DNA of 42,002 bases from Clostridiales bacterium (GTDB taxonomy: Bacteria; Bacillota; Clostridia; Saccharofermentanales; Saccharofermentanaceae), in assembly GCA_017509205.1 (NCBI GenBank), contig JAFWQF010000094.1:1-42002 (forward strand), in the 5' to 3' direction. The position numbers were made by a program, and so were the translations under genes. The notes under the pieces were generated by a model. That model saw nothing but the letters and a program-made list of their open reading frames with translations. It was not told the DNA's origin and searched no databases. Positions 1 through 7,800 of the stretch are shown in pieces (the first letter of the stretch is position 1; every line of letters begins with the position of its first letter).

Positions 1-42
1 CGCTTAGGAGGCGGACGCTCTATCCAGCTGAGCTACACAATC
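1..42 (-). tRNA. tRNA-Arg (anticodon CCU), 3' part cut by window edge
   Basis: On the minus strand the sequence reads as the 5' part of a tRNA: a 7-nt acceptor strand, TA at positions 8-9, a D-arm of GCTCAGCTGGATAGAGC type, and an anticodon stem TCCGC/GCGGA (partly shown) around the loop CTCCTAA. The anticodon is therefore CCT, which reads AGG (Arg). The variable region, T-arm and 3' acceptor strand lie to the left of the window. The identity is read directly from the anticodon loop; the fold beyond it cannot be checked. Confidence 0.9.
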
Positions 43-67
43 AAGTGTACTTTTTGGCGCGAAAGTG

Positions 68-76
68 ATTATATCA
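68..76 (-). promoter_or_regulatory. Extended -10 promoter for the tRNA-Arg
   Basis: On the minus strand this site reads TGATATAAT, a perfect extended -10 element, placed about 25 nt before the mature tRNA 5' end. No good -35 box is visible. It overlaps the stop codon of the upstream membrane protein gene, so the tRNA can be transcribed independently of the Rnf-like operon. Confidence 0.55.
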
Positions 77-1228
77 CAATCCCGTCAGACTATAAAGACA
101 TGTCTCTACTATCATGCAGATAAGCGCTGTAAGTATAAGATAGAAAGGCAGACCGTCCAGGAATCTGGACTTCGTAACGAAGATCAGACGCCTTCTGATA
201 ACAGACAGGAGGCCGGTAAGCATTGTATCTGTCAGTATTGCAAGCACTACCGCGATAATTATCGTAAACACTGCCGGTACGTGATCCTGATGCGCGAGGA
301 AGAATACCGCCAGGAACTGCGCACCGATTGCCGTTTCGCTGACAAAATACCTGAGGCCGAAGATCGATTTTCTGATGCCGCTTCGTGCAAAAGAAAGCAG
401 TGATACCGATATCAGTGTCTGTACAAGAGCTGCTGCGGGAACTGAGATCATCCTTGCATAAGAGCCTCCGACCAGCACCCAAAGTGCGAAAAGAAGGCTT
501 GCGATAACTAGCATTACGATCGCAAATGCAGCTCTTGAAAAAGCAAATCTCCTGACCTCCTGAAAGTCCGCGACAGGTATGTCCCAGAACTCGGTAAGGC
601 TTCTGGAAGTAATGAGTTTGGGCGTTCCCGAGATTTTCGAAAGACCCCATGAGAAGAGTATCAGGAACGCGATAGCTGCCAGAAGGATTGTGAAGATATA
701 TCTTTTTTCGAATAATCCTGATGCCAGGAATCCGAAAGACGATGCCAGAAGCGCAAGGAAATAAGGCTTGAAGACCTCGTCGGTGAAATCAGGCACTGAG
801 AAATCATCTTCATCATCAGCCTTGAAACGTGAAAGCGACATCATGCTGATCGCCATCGGTATGAACAGCGCTCCGGCTGCGGGACTGCACCATCCCATCC
901 TGTAGGATGCTTCAGCCGCGGCAGTAAACAGCAGTGCCGTCAGTATGAACGACAATGCCGAAAGCTTCGGGCGCATGAAGAATCTTAAGGTGAGTGACCA
1001 TACGAGCAGCACGGCTGCAGAGCAGGCCGCAGGCCACCATATGGCATTGTTTCCGGTGGAATATACCATGCACAGGGATATGAGCGCATACCCCAGAAAG
1101 AGTGCTGACCTCGTCGACATGTAACCCGTGGCCTTGATATGAGTGGCCTGAGGTTTGGTGACATGCCTTACACGGCGCATGTCCTCGTTATCGAACGGTG
1201 TGTTGTACTTATTACTGAACAGACCCAT
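74..1228 (-). CDS. Polytopic membrane protein, possible degenerate RnfE-RnfA fusion
   Basis: Last gene of the Rnf-like operon, starting 3 nt after the stop of the rnfG-like gene, where rnfE and rnfA sit in classical rnfCDGEAB operons. The 384 residues hold about 11 hydrophobic segments, close to the summed length of RnfE (~200) and RnfA (~190). Around residues 113-135 the stretch GALFIPMAIS followed by LSR resembles the RnfE G-IFIPLIVVN-ILGR region. The C-terminus (SVIRRR, then FLDGLPFYLILTA and ending LTGL) resembles the RnfA end (RER, F-GLPIALITAG, GFTGL). The paired membrane cysteines of RnfA/RnfE that bind the intramembrane iron centre are mostly absent; only the SLC near residue 52 sits in a comparable place. 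The RnfE/A assignment is an inference from operon position and by-eye motifs; the alternative is an unrelated membrane protein. Confidence 0.55.
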   Translation of the reverse strand: MGLFSNKYNTPFDNEDMRRVRHVTKPQATHIKATGYMSTRSALFLGYALISLCMVYSTGNNAIWWPAACSAAVLLVWSLTLRFFMRPKLSALSFILTALLFTAAAEASYRMGWCSPAAGALFIPMAISMMSLSRFKADDEDDFSVPDFTDEVFKPYFLALLASSFGFLASGLFEKRYIFTILLAAIAFLILFSWGLSKISGTPKLITSRSLTEFWDIPVADFQEVRRFAFSRAAFAIVMLVIASLLFALWVLVGGSYARMISVPAAALVQTLISVSLLSFARSGIRKSIFGLRYFVSETAIGAQFLAVFFLAHQDHVPAVFTIIIAVVLAILTDTMLTGLLSVIRRRLIFVTKSRFLDGLPFYLILTALICMIVETCLYSLTGL

Positions 1229-1231
1229 ATA

Positions 1232-2572
1232 TCACACTCGCCAGTTCAGATATGCCTTGAGGAATTTGTAACCCGTGTTGAACGCCCTGATGGCCAGACG
1301 CGCCTCAACATAGGAATCCGAAGGCGGATAGATATACGTTGCAACTTCAGACATCGGAAGATCGTCAATGCTGTCGGTAAGTGTCTGCTCGTCCTCACTG
1401 CTTCCCTTTACATATCCGTCTTCCGCACCTCTTTCGGCATTGCGGCTGTCATTCTTCGGATCGGGAGTAGCCTCCGGCGAAGGAGTCGGAGTGGGTGTCA
1501 GCTTGTTGAGACGCTTGCCGTTCATTATCGCCTCTATTTCCCTTACGGTCCTGAAACCGCGGGCAGAACCTGATTCATCGTAGATCGTATAGACCTCAGG
1601 TGTCTTTTCGAAGGAGAATGCGATGTATCCGGCCTTGTTCCTTACGCCGTCGGCATCAGGGGTCGATCCCATCGTCTCCGTATAGATCCTGTTGATGGCG
1701 GAAAGATACTTGTCTTTGGTGTATCCTTCGCGCGAATAGTTAATGCATTCCTTTGAAAGATCGACAAAGCACTGAATGTTGCATGTGACTCCGTCGACTA
1801 TGCTCGTGGTTCCGTCTGACTTCATTGCGAGACGGTCAGGATCCTGCAGTTTTAAGAGCGCGTGGCAGATGTTGTAGGACTGTACCGCCCAGTCGAGACC
1901 GCTTATCTCGTATGCGCCTGAAAGTGAAGCGTAGCTCCTGTCTTCGGTCGTCATGTCGAGGTTGAACGCATCCCAGTTAACACGCGTGATCTTGCCGCCC
2001 TTGATCTCCATTTCAACGTAATCGACGAACTTGCTTCGGTCGTCTATGAGTCTCTGGGCATAGTAGATTCCGTCTTTGAGTCCTTCCACCGGTGCATATG
2101 TCTCATCGTCAGAGACCGTGGTGTCCGCGCGGCGGAAAGCAACCGGGATCTGCTTGCCCAAAAGCGTTGATTCAAGATACTGAAGTCTTCTGTCGACCTT
2201 GGGATCCTCGCACATGAGTCCGGTAACCCTTGATGTTTCGAAGTCGATCCCGATCCTGAAATCGAGTTTTGTAGTCTTGTCGGAAGGCAAAGCAACGGTC
2301 ATGTCGAAAACATATCCGACCGGCGTGCCGTCCTTGTCATATCCTCTGTATACCGAATTGATCTCGGGGAAATCATTGAGGACTTTTCCCGTGAGCGGAG
2401 TATAGGATTCCGCGGCAAGGACCGTACCGAATTTCTGCTTGTATTCACGCTGAAGTCTTTTGTCAGCCCTGTCGTTGGACCAGAGGAAGCCGCCGATGAT
2501 GAGCGCGGCACTGACGATCGCGAGCAGCAGTGCCTCGGTTACGAAAACCTTGATCTGGCTGTGAGTCATCAT
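1232..2572 (-). CDS. rnfG: RnfG-like membrane-anchored protein with degenerate FMN-binding domains
   Basis: 446 residues: one N-terminal membrane anchor (about 9-30), then an extracytoplasmic part. Residues about 70-140 (VYRGYDKDGTPVGYVF and the following strand pattern) match the RnfG FMN-binding fold. A second FMN_bind-like domain spans about 165-275 (GLKDGIYYAQ, KGGKITRVNWDAF, QDPDRLAMKSDGTT). The expected S/T-G-A-T-x-T flavin attachment motif is not present: the equivalent site at about residue 258 reads VDGVTCNIQC, with no acceptor Thr in place. A Pro/Thr linker (TPTPTPSPEATP) precedes an acidic C-terminal tail, which is unusual for RnfG (normally ~200 aa). The start overlaps the rnfD stop by 4 nt (ATGA), so translation is coupled. 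The family call is good; function without covalent FMN is unknown. Confidence 0.7.
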   Translation of the reverse strand: MMTHSQIKVFVTEALLLAIVSAALIIGGFLWSNDRADKRLQREYKQKFGTVLAAESYTPLTGKVLNDFPEINSVYRGYDKDGTPVGYVFDMTVALPSDKTTKLDFRIGIDFETSRVTGLMCEDPKVDRRLQYLESTLLGKQIPVAFRRADTTVSDDETYAPVEGLKDGIYYAQRLIDDRSKFVDYVEMEIKGGKITRVNWDAFNLDMTTEDRSYASLSGAYEISGLDWAVQSYNICHALLKLQDPDRLAMKSDGTTSIVDGVTCNIQCFVDLSKECINYSREGYTKDKYLSAINRIYTETMGSTPDADGVRNKAGYIAFSFEKTPEVYTIYDESGSARGFRTVREIEAIMNGKRLNKLTPTPTPSPEATPDPKNDSRNAERGAEDGYVKGSSEDEQTLTDSIDDLPMSEVATYIYPPSDSYVEARLAIRAFNTGYKFLKAYLNWRV

Positions 2573-3573
2573 CTGACATCCACCTCCCTTGAACGCAGGT
2601 TCCTTCTCGAGATCGTCTTCATCAGGAAGTCGAGCACGAAAGACATGAAGTTTACCGAAAGCACGGGAGCGAGAAGTGCCGTGTCAGGCCTTACGAAAGC
2701 GCGCATTATAAGCGTCAGCATGGCACATACCATTCCCGCGAAAAAGCCCGCGGTAAATCTGGAAGGCATCGTCGTGAGGTCACCTAACATGAACACTGCG
2801 ACGAAGACAACGCCCGATGACAGCATAAATGCGATGTATCCGTCATAACCGAAGCTTGTTCCCCTCGCGAGAAGGTTTGAAAGCGGGAAGAACAACGTAA
2901 GTGTAACGAAATACGAGATCGGAGCGTAAAGCCTTATCGATCCGCGCATTACGAGGAAGAATCCTCCGAGCAGAACACATGTCGCGCATGCCGCACCGAG
3001 GCTGCCCGGGAAGTTGCCCGTTATGAGCTCCGGGAAACTGCAGTTCGTGTAATCGTGGAATTCACCGCTCTTTGAACCGAAGATCAGAGTCCTTAACATG
3101 AACCATCCTTCCGTTCCGCCTTCGGCATATCCCTTCACAGCTGAAGGCATGACGAGACTTACGAAAAGCCTGCCCGCTGCAGCCGGATTGACGAGGTTAG
3201 ATCCAGGTCCTCCGAATATCTGCTTCGTTACGATCGAACCGAAAAGAACAGCAGTCAGCGCCGTGATGAGCGACGTGTCCGGCGGCAGGATCAAAGCGAG
3301 CATGAGCCCGGATGAAGCTGAACTGAGATCGAAATACTCTCCCTTTCCTCCGCGTCCCGCTATATGAGTAAACAGGAGATCTGAGAGCGTAAACGTGACC
3401 ACGCAGAACAGTATCAGTATTATCGCGCGCAGTCCGTAATAGAATGCAGCGTATATCGAACACGGAACCATGGCCGCGATGAGCGTCAGGTAGATGTAAG
3501 GCGCGTTCTTCTCGGTATGGATGAACGGCGCGAGCCTTACGGCTTCTTTCTTTACAGCGCGTTTTCTGCTCAT
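2569..3573 (-). CDS. rnfD: RnfD-like membrane subunit of ion-translocating oxidoreductase
   Basis: 334-residue polytopic protein of the RnfD/NqrB family, which normally forms the membrane ion path and carries covalent FMN. Family signature GGPGSNLVNPAAAGRLF lies at about residues 119-135. About ten hydrophobic segments are visible. In standard RnfD a loop after this signature carries SGAT with the flavin-bearing Thr; here the corresponding loop (about 150-175) reads FGSKSGEFHDYTN and no SGAT-type motif is found anywhere. The gene overlaps rnfC by 4 nt (ATGA) and the rnfG-like gene by 4 nt, so the three are translationally coupled. Family membership is well supported; the loss of the flavin site is seen in sequence, its effect is inferred. 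Confidence 0.8.
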   Translation of the reverse strand: MSRKRAVKKEAVRLAPFIHTEKNAPYIYLTLIAAMVPCSIYAAFYYGLRAIILILFCVVTFTLSDLLFTHIAGRGGKGEYFDLSSASSGLMLALILPPDTSLITALTAVLFGSIVTKQIFGGPGSNLVNPAAAGRLFVSLVMPSAVKGYAEGGTEGWFMLRTLIFGSKSGEFHDYTNCSFPELITGNFPGSLGAACATCVLLGGFFLVMRGSIRLYAPISYFVTLTLFFPLSNLLARGTSFGYDGYIAFMLSSGVVFVAVFMLGDLTTMPSRFTAGFFAGMVCAMLTLIMRAFVRPDTALLAPVLSVNFMSFVLDFLMKTISRRNLRSREVDVR

Positions 3574-5093
3574 ACCTTCTTGCCTCCGTCGAAGGGCAGA
3601 ACGATCCTGCCTTCCTCATCCCTGCCGTCTTCCTCCTTGGAAGCACCGTAATCTTCGAGAAGCGAACTTCCCGAGAGCTCGTTTGCGTCATAGATAAGCT
3701 CGCCTTCGGTTGCGGTATGTCCGCTGTTGTAGAGGAGCGAGTTGACCTCGATTACACGTCCCTCTCCCGCGAAAGCGGCGATCTTGTCGGTAAGGCTGAT
3801 GCCTGCCGGACAGATGTAAGAGCATGAACCGCATGCGATGCAGTCTCTCGCGCCTTCCTCGGAAGCCTTCTGCGTCAGGCCCTGGTTGAGCATTTCGTAT
3901 ATCGTATTAGGAGACAAACCCATCGGGCAGCATTCTGAACAAAGGCCGCAGTGAATGCACGGCGTCCTCGGAACGACCTGTCTTCTGATGATGGATATGG
4001 CTGAAGTCAGCTTGATTATCGGTGTGTTGTCGGGATCCTTGATCTCGATTCCGGTGAGGCAGTTGCCCCAGACTATGCGTCCGCCGCTCGCCCTGAAATC
4101 ACCTACGCTGTTTATGAGCTCTGATACCGGAGTTCCGATAGGAACGAGCATGTTATGTATTCCCGATGCGTCGCCCGTTATCGAAACGATACGGCTCATC
4201 ATGGGGATGTTGTCAGAGAGGGCTTCCCAGCACGCAAGCATCGTGGAACAGTTAAAAAGGACCGCTCCGCAGATACGCTCAAGGGTATCCTGCGCGCTTA
4301 TCGATTTTCCGTAAAGTGCTTTCGCGATAAGTCTGTAATAACCCTGGGGGAATCTTTCCCTGAAGATCTTAATGTCAAAAGTCAGATCCTTGAATCTGTC
4401 TTTCAGGCGGCCGATGGAATTCTCGAGTGCCTCGCGCTGTTCCTTACGCTGTTCGGAGATCAGGAAGAAACATCTTTTCGCGCCGATGGTCCTCGTGCAT
4501 GCAGCCGCGCCGTTTACGACGTAGTCGGGATATTCCGTAATAGCGGTCAGATCCGATGTGGAATAGGGCTCACTCTGAAGGCAGTTTACGAGAAGGTCCT
4601 TAACGCCTTCCTTCTTTGCCCTTCTAAGCTTTGCGCCTGTGGGTATTCCTTCTCCTCCCATGCCGCAGATGCCCGCATCGGTGATGATGTTGATGGCTTC
4701 AGAGGCGGAAAGCTTCATCAGGGAACGGGGCTTCAGGGAATCGAGCCTCGATCTCTTCATGTCATTATGGATCACGACTGCGCGTGTGGAAATGCCGTTA
4801 GGAAGCGTTATCGGTTTTATATCCGTGACTGTTCCCGAAATACCTGTGTGAACAGGAACCGAGAAAGTGCCTTTTTCGGGGATTCCGACGCACTGGCCCG
4901 CAAGAACGTTATCGCCTATGCGTACACAGGGGACGGCCGGGACACCGTAATGCATCTTCATCGGAAGTATGACTTTTGTCGGGTAGACACGCTCGAGCAT
5001 GATCTCCCTGACATAGTGAGAGCGCTTTGAAAAATTCAAAACGTCTCCCGGAAAAAGTCCCTTGTAAAACGAATATCTCCTGCGGTCCGGCAT
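3570..5093 (-). CDS. rnfC: RnfC, NADH/iron-sulfur subunit of Rnf electron transport complex
   Basis: Cytoplasmic peripheral subunit that exchanges electrons with NAD(H) through FMN and two 4Fe-4S clusters. Visible features: N-terminal RnfC barrel-like region (GVPAVPCVRIGDNVLAGQ), the Gly-rich nucleotide/FMN loop GMGGEGIPTGAKL at about residue 135, NCLQSEPYSTSD (family NxAECEPY-T-D), QGYYRLIAKAL (family QGGEK-IKAL), and two complete ferredoxin motifs, CIHCGLCSECCP at about 378 and CIACGSCSYICP at about 417. Length (507 aa) is normal. The frame is open from a TTG at 5126, but the ATG at 5093 is chosen because GGAG lies 5 nt before it. Lies 45 nt after rpoD. Unlike its membrane partners it looks intact. 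Confidence 0.88.
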   Translation of the reverse strand: MPDRRRYSFYKGLFPGDVLNFSKRSHYVREIMLERVYPTKVILPMKMHYGVPAVPCVRIGDNVLAGQCVGIPEKGTFSVPVHTGISGTVTDIKPITLPNGISTRAVVIHNDMKRSRLDSLKPRSLMKLSASEAINIITDAGICGMGGEGIPTGAKLRRAKKEGVKDLLVNCLQSEPYSTSDLTAITEYPDYVVNGAAACTRTIGAKRCFFLISEQRKEQREALENSIGRLKDRFKDLTFDIKIFRERFPQGYYRLIAKALYGKSISAQDTLERICGAVLFNCSTMLACWEALSDNIPMMSRIVSITGDASGIHNMLVPIGTPVSELINSVGDFRASGGRIVWGNCLTGIEIKDPDNTPIIKLTSAISIIRRQVVPRTPCIHCGLCSECCPMGLSPNTIYEMLNQGLTQKASEEGARDCIACGSCSYICPAGISLTDKIAAFAGEGRVIEVNSLLYNSGHTATEGELIYDANELSGSSLLEDYGASKEEDGRDEEGRIVLPFDGGKKV

Positions 5094-5108
5094 CAGCACT
5101 CCATGCAG

Positions 5109-5124
5109 GCCGCCATAAGGCGGC
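5109..5124 (-). promoter_or_regulatory. GC-rich hairpin between rpoD and rnfC
   Basis: A perfect 6-bp stem GCCGCC-TTAT-GGCGGC sits in the 45-nt gap between the rpoD stop and the chosen rnfC start. There is no U-tract after it, so it is not a standard intrinsic terminator. It could act as an attenuator, a processing site or an mRNA stabiliser that sets different levels of sigma factor and Rnf mRNA. The role is inference. Confidence 0.4.
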
Positions 5125-5138
5125 AACCTGAATAAATC

Positions 5139-6191
5139 TTAGTCGGTGTATCCTTCCAGCTTCTTTGAGGAAGACGCACGGGAAAGCTTCCTGATCGCCT
5201 TCGCTTCGATCTGTCTGATACGCTCACGGGTAACTCCGAGCTTCTTACCGACCTGCTCAAGCGTCATCGGAATGCCGTCCTTGAGGCCGAAACGCAGCTC
5301 GATTACCTTGCGTTCACGCTCTGTGAGTGAATTGAGTGCCTTTATGAGATCTTCCTTGAGAAGGATCCTCGCAACTTCCTCTTCGGGAGCAGCGAGCTCA
5401 TCGTTCGAAATGAAGTCAACAAGGTGGCTGTCCTCTTCCTCACCGACAGGCTTGTCGATCGAGATGGGATCCTGGGAGATCTTCTGGATCTCGCGGATCT
5501 TTGCAGGCTCCATGCTCATCTCTTTTGCGAGCTCTTCAGTTGTGGGCTCACGGCCAAGATCCTGTACGAGCTGTCTCTGTACCCTGGTGAGCTTGTTGAT
5601 GGTCTCAACCATGTGAACGGGGATACGGATCGTACGTGCCTGGTCTGCGATGGCTCTGGTGATAGCCTGACGGATCCACCATGTTGCATATGTGGAGAAC
5701 TTGAATCCCTTTGTATAGTCGAACTTGTCGACTGCCTTGATGAGACCGATGTTGCCCTCCTGGATAAGGTCGAGCAGTGAAAGTCCTCTGTTCATGTACT
5801 TCTTTGCGATGGAAACAACGAGTCTCAGGTTGGAGTTGATGAGCATCTCCTTTGCTTCCTCGTCGCCGTCTGCCATACGCTGTGCGATGTCACGCTCCTG
5901 ATCTGCATTGAGAAGTTCGATCTTACCGATCTCCTTGAGATACATCTTGACTGAGTCGTCTACGACGTTAACGTCTTCGCCGCCTTCGCCGTCATCGTTG
6001 TCATCACTGTCGAGGTCGGGATCGTTGATCTTTACGCCCGAATTATCGAGTTCAGCACGCAGCGTGATCATCTCATCGGGTTCGAGCTTGTAGCTGTCGG
6101 AGATCGACTCGAGATCGGACTCCGTGATCATGCTGCCGTTCTTGTCTGCGAGTTTCTTTGCGGCCGCCATGGCCTTATCAAAATCTGTCAT
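5139..6191 (-). CDS. rpoD: RNA polymerase primary sigma factor SigA/RpoD
   Basis: 350-residue sigma-70. Order of parts: a short region 1.1 with an acidic linker ([13 protein letters not shown], about 60-75), region 1.2 ([15 protein letters not shown]), region 2 with the core-binding and -10 recognition helices ([52 protein letters not shown]), region 3 ([12 protein letters not shown]), and region 4 with the -35 helix-turn-helix ([17 protein letters not shown]). All key blocks are present, so it is the housekeeping factor. A good SD (AGAGGTGA) precedes the ATG. In many Firmicutes rpoD follows dnaG; here a zinc-ribbon gene is upstream (24 nt) and rnfC is downstream. Confidence 0.97.
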   Translation of the reverse strand: MTDFDKAMAAAKKLADKNGSMITESDLESISDSYKLEPDEMITLRAELDNSGVKINDPDLDSDDNDDGEGGEDVNVVDDSVKMYLKEIGKIELLNADQERDIAQRMADGDEEAKEMLINSNLRLVVSIAKKYMNRGLSLLDLIQEGNIGLIKAVDKFDYTKGFKFSTYATWWIRQAITRAIADQARTIRIPVHMVETINKLTRVQRQLVQDLGREPTTEELAKEMSMEPAKIREIQKISQDPISIDKPVGEEEDSHLVDFISNDELAAPEEEVARILLKEDLIKALNSLTERERKVIELRFGLKDGIPMTLEQVGKKLGVTRERIRQIEAKAIRKLSRASSSKKLEGYTD

Positions 6192-6215
6192 AAGAAATCA
6201 CCTCTTCGAAAAACC

Positions 6216-6971
6216 TTACTTCTTAGACTCGGAAGTCTCTGCCGTTGACTCTGTGATGACAACTGTCTCCTGAACGTTTTCTGTCACGCCCTCATTGGAA
6301 ACATGATAGATGGTATCGGGTGTGAAGATCTCCATCTTTACGTTGCCGGAATTATTTCCGTCCCTCTTTGCGGCACGGAGTTCACAGTACTTGCTGTAAT
6401 AGTTCTGGGCTTTGGCTTTATCAATGCCTGAAGGCAGCGAAAGCTTAACGTTCTGGCATGTAAGTCCGAAAATGACGAACTGTCTGTCAGAAGCGGCTTC
6501 TTTTTCAACGCTGTCAAAAGCCGTGTTGATGTCAGCCGCGATCGCTTTTTTGAGATTCGTTCTGGAAAGATAGAGCGGGAATGAGATGGCTAATATTATC
6601 AGCACTGCCGCTACCGTAGCTACAACATATTCAATGACAAGCTTCTTGGGAGCCTTAACGTCATTGGGTGAGACTTCGAATTCGCTCGGCTTGAGCTTTA
6701 AGTCGTCTGAACTCTTGGAAGATACTGCCTCACGCTGTACTGCCTTTGTAACCGTGTCGGGCATTACAGGGTTAGAGTAAAAATGCTTGCCGCCTTCCTT
6801 TGCTTCGAATTTTTCATTCTTGAACTCGTGTCCCTCGGGATTTGCGAGAAGCGCAACCGCCTCCTCTGACGGGAATACGCAGTGGCAGAATACGCACTCG
6901 CAAGTATCGTCTCTGTCATCAAAAACAACCAGGGAACCGCAGTTCCTGCACATACCTTGCTTTGTTGCCAT
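6216..6971 (-). CDS. Zinc-ribbon protein with one membrane segment
   Basis: 251 residues. The N-terminus carries a four-cysteine zinc ribbon (CRNC at about 8-11 and CVFC at about 26-29). A charged linker is followed by one strongly hydrophobic segment (YVVATVAAVLIILAISFPLYL, about 114-134) and a C-terminal domain of ~115 residues ending in a Ser/Thr/Glu-rich tail. The ribbon is predicted inside and the C-terminal domain outside. It is the first gene of the rpoD run; the SD AGGAGG is 11 nt before ATG, slightly far. No specific function is recognised. Confidence 0.8.
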   Translation of the reverse strand: MATKQGMCRNCGSLVVFDDRDDTCECVFCHCVFPSEEAVALLANPEGHEFKNEKFEAKEGGKHFYSNPVMPDTVTKAVQREAVSSKSSDDLKLKPSEFEVSPNDVKAPKKLVIEYVVATVAAVLIILAISFPLYLSRTNLKKAIAADINTAFDSVEKEAASDRQFVIFGLTCQNVKLSLPSGIDKAKAQNYYSKYCELRAAKRDGNNSGNVKMEIFTPDTIYHVSNEGVTENVQETVVITESTAETSESKK

Positions 6972-7059
6972 TAAAAGACCATCCTCCTGATGATGAGGTT
7001 TTGTTTAAGCTTAAGCAAAACAGCCTTAGTAAGTGCTTTAGGGGAAGATCGGTCTCTCG

Positions 7060-7098
7060 CCGTAAAAACGGCATACCCTATGTCAAGGCATAATTATA
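7060..7098 (-). promoter_or_regulatory. Possible promoter and leader hairpin for the zinc-ribbon/rpoD operon
   Basis: The gap 6972-7278 separates divergent genes. On the minus strand a perfect -10 hexamer TATAAT lies at 7098-7093, without an obvious -35 box. Downstream in the same direction a hairpin GCCGT-TTTT-ACGGC (7073-7060) would lie in the 5' leader. A TTGACA is also present nearby but has no matching -10. The call is tentative. The rest of the gap is AT-rich with no other structure seen. Confidence 0.35.
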
Positions 7099-7241
7099 CT
7101 TATAGCAATCAGAGATTTTACTACGAGTTGTCACGACCGTCAATAGTAATTTAATTATATATAAGAGCATCAAACTGAAGATATTGCTCAAATACCGCTA
7201 AAATGCCCTCAAAACTGACACTTGAAGACTGTGATAAAGGA

Positions 7242-7247
7242 TATAAT
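7242..7247 (+). promoter_or_regulatory. -10 element upstream of the small acidic protein gene
   Basis: TATAAT at 37 nt before the chosen ATG at 7279. A TTGAAG lies upstream but with only 14 nt of spacing, so the -35 is doubtful. Confidence 0.35.
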
Positions 7248-7278
7248 TGTCAAAACGCTTCAGTCAGGGGGTGATCTT

Positions 7279-7638
7279 ATGAAGTGGGATGAATTGCCCG
7301 ATTCGCTCAAATGGGACCGTAAACTTGCCTATTTCCTTAACCCTGCAAATCAGGGGGACATAAGCAGAGAGGACCTTCAGGATGTGCTCGCGATACTTGC
7401 GGCAAGGTATTGCGATGAGTTTTTCAGCCTCAGGTTCCTTGAATGTTTCGTTGAAGAAGAGCTCGGTTCCGACAGGCTCGAAGAGGCCATAGAAGCCAGC
7501 ATAGATTCCGATTACATAACCGACCGCTGCATGCACGTAATGAGCCAGGAAACCCTTACGGACAGGCTCTTGGCAGCCCATAAGTTCGTCAACGAGATTG
7601 CCGACGAATACGGGGAACTGTCTGACGAAGATTTCTGA
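7279..7638 (+). CDS. Small acidic protein of unknown function
   Basis: 119 residues, acidic and predicted mostly helical (for example EDLQDVLAILAARYCDEFFSLRFLECFVEEEL, partly quoted from about residues 31-62: DVLAILAARYCDEFF). No signal peptide or membrane segment. The frame is open further upstream from a TTG at 7222, but ATG at 7279 is preferred because GGGGGTG lies just before it and a TATAAT promoter element falls inside the longer version. I do not recognise the family. Divergent from the rpoD operon and followed by a terminator, so probably a single-gene unit. Confidence 0.7.
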   Translation: MKWDELPDSLKWDRKLAYFLNPANQGDISREDLQDVLAILAARYCDEFFSLRFLECFVEEELGSDRLEEAIEASIDSDYITDRCMHVMSQETLTDRLLAAHKFVNEIADEYGELSDEDF

Positions 7639-7748
7639 TATTTGCCCTTGCCGGAGAAGAAAACCGCAGTTTTACCCTATTTTTGCAACGAATTTGACTC
7701 ATTGTTGAAACATACCGTGCACTCCGCAGGTGTAGTATAGGGTTGAGT

Positions 7749-7767
7749 AACCCGATTTCGGGTTTTT
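7749..7767 (+). terminator. Intrinsic terminator after the small acidic protein gene
   Basis: Stem AACCCGA/TCGGGTT with a 2-nt loop followed by TTTTT-type run. It lies about 110 nt after the stop codon and 33 nt before the next gene, which has its own SD (AAAGGG) but no clear promoter after the hairpin. Confidence 0.55.
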
Positions 7768-7800
7768 GCTATTGGGACTTATTAGAAAGGGAATATTGAA

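Noticed and set aside
65..403. 112-codon plus-strand frame at the left edge
   Set aside because: Antisense to the membrane protein gene and rich in unusual residues; no SD.
4155..5030. Long plus-strand open frame (291 codons)
   Set aside because: Lies wholly antisense to rnfC, shows no motif and no SD; open only because of the codon pattern of the real gene.
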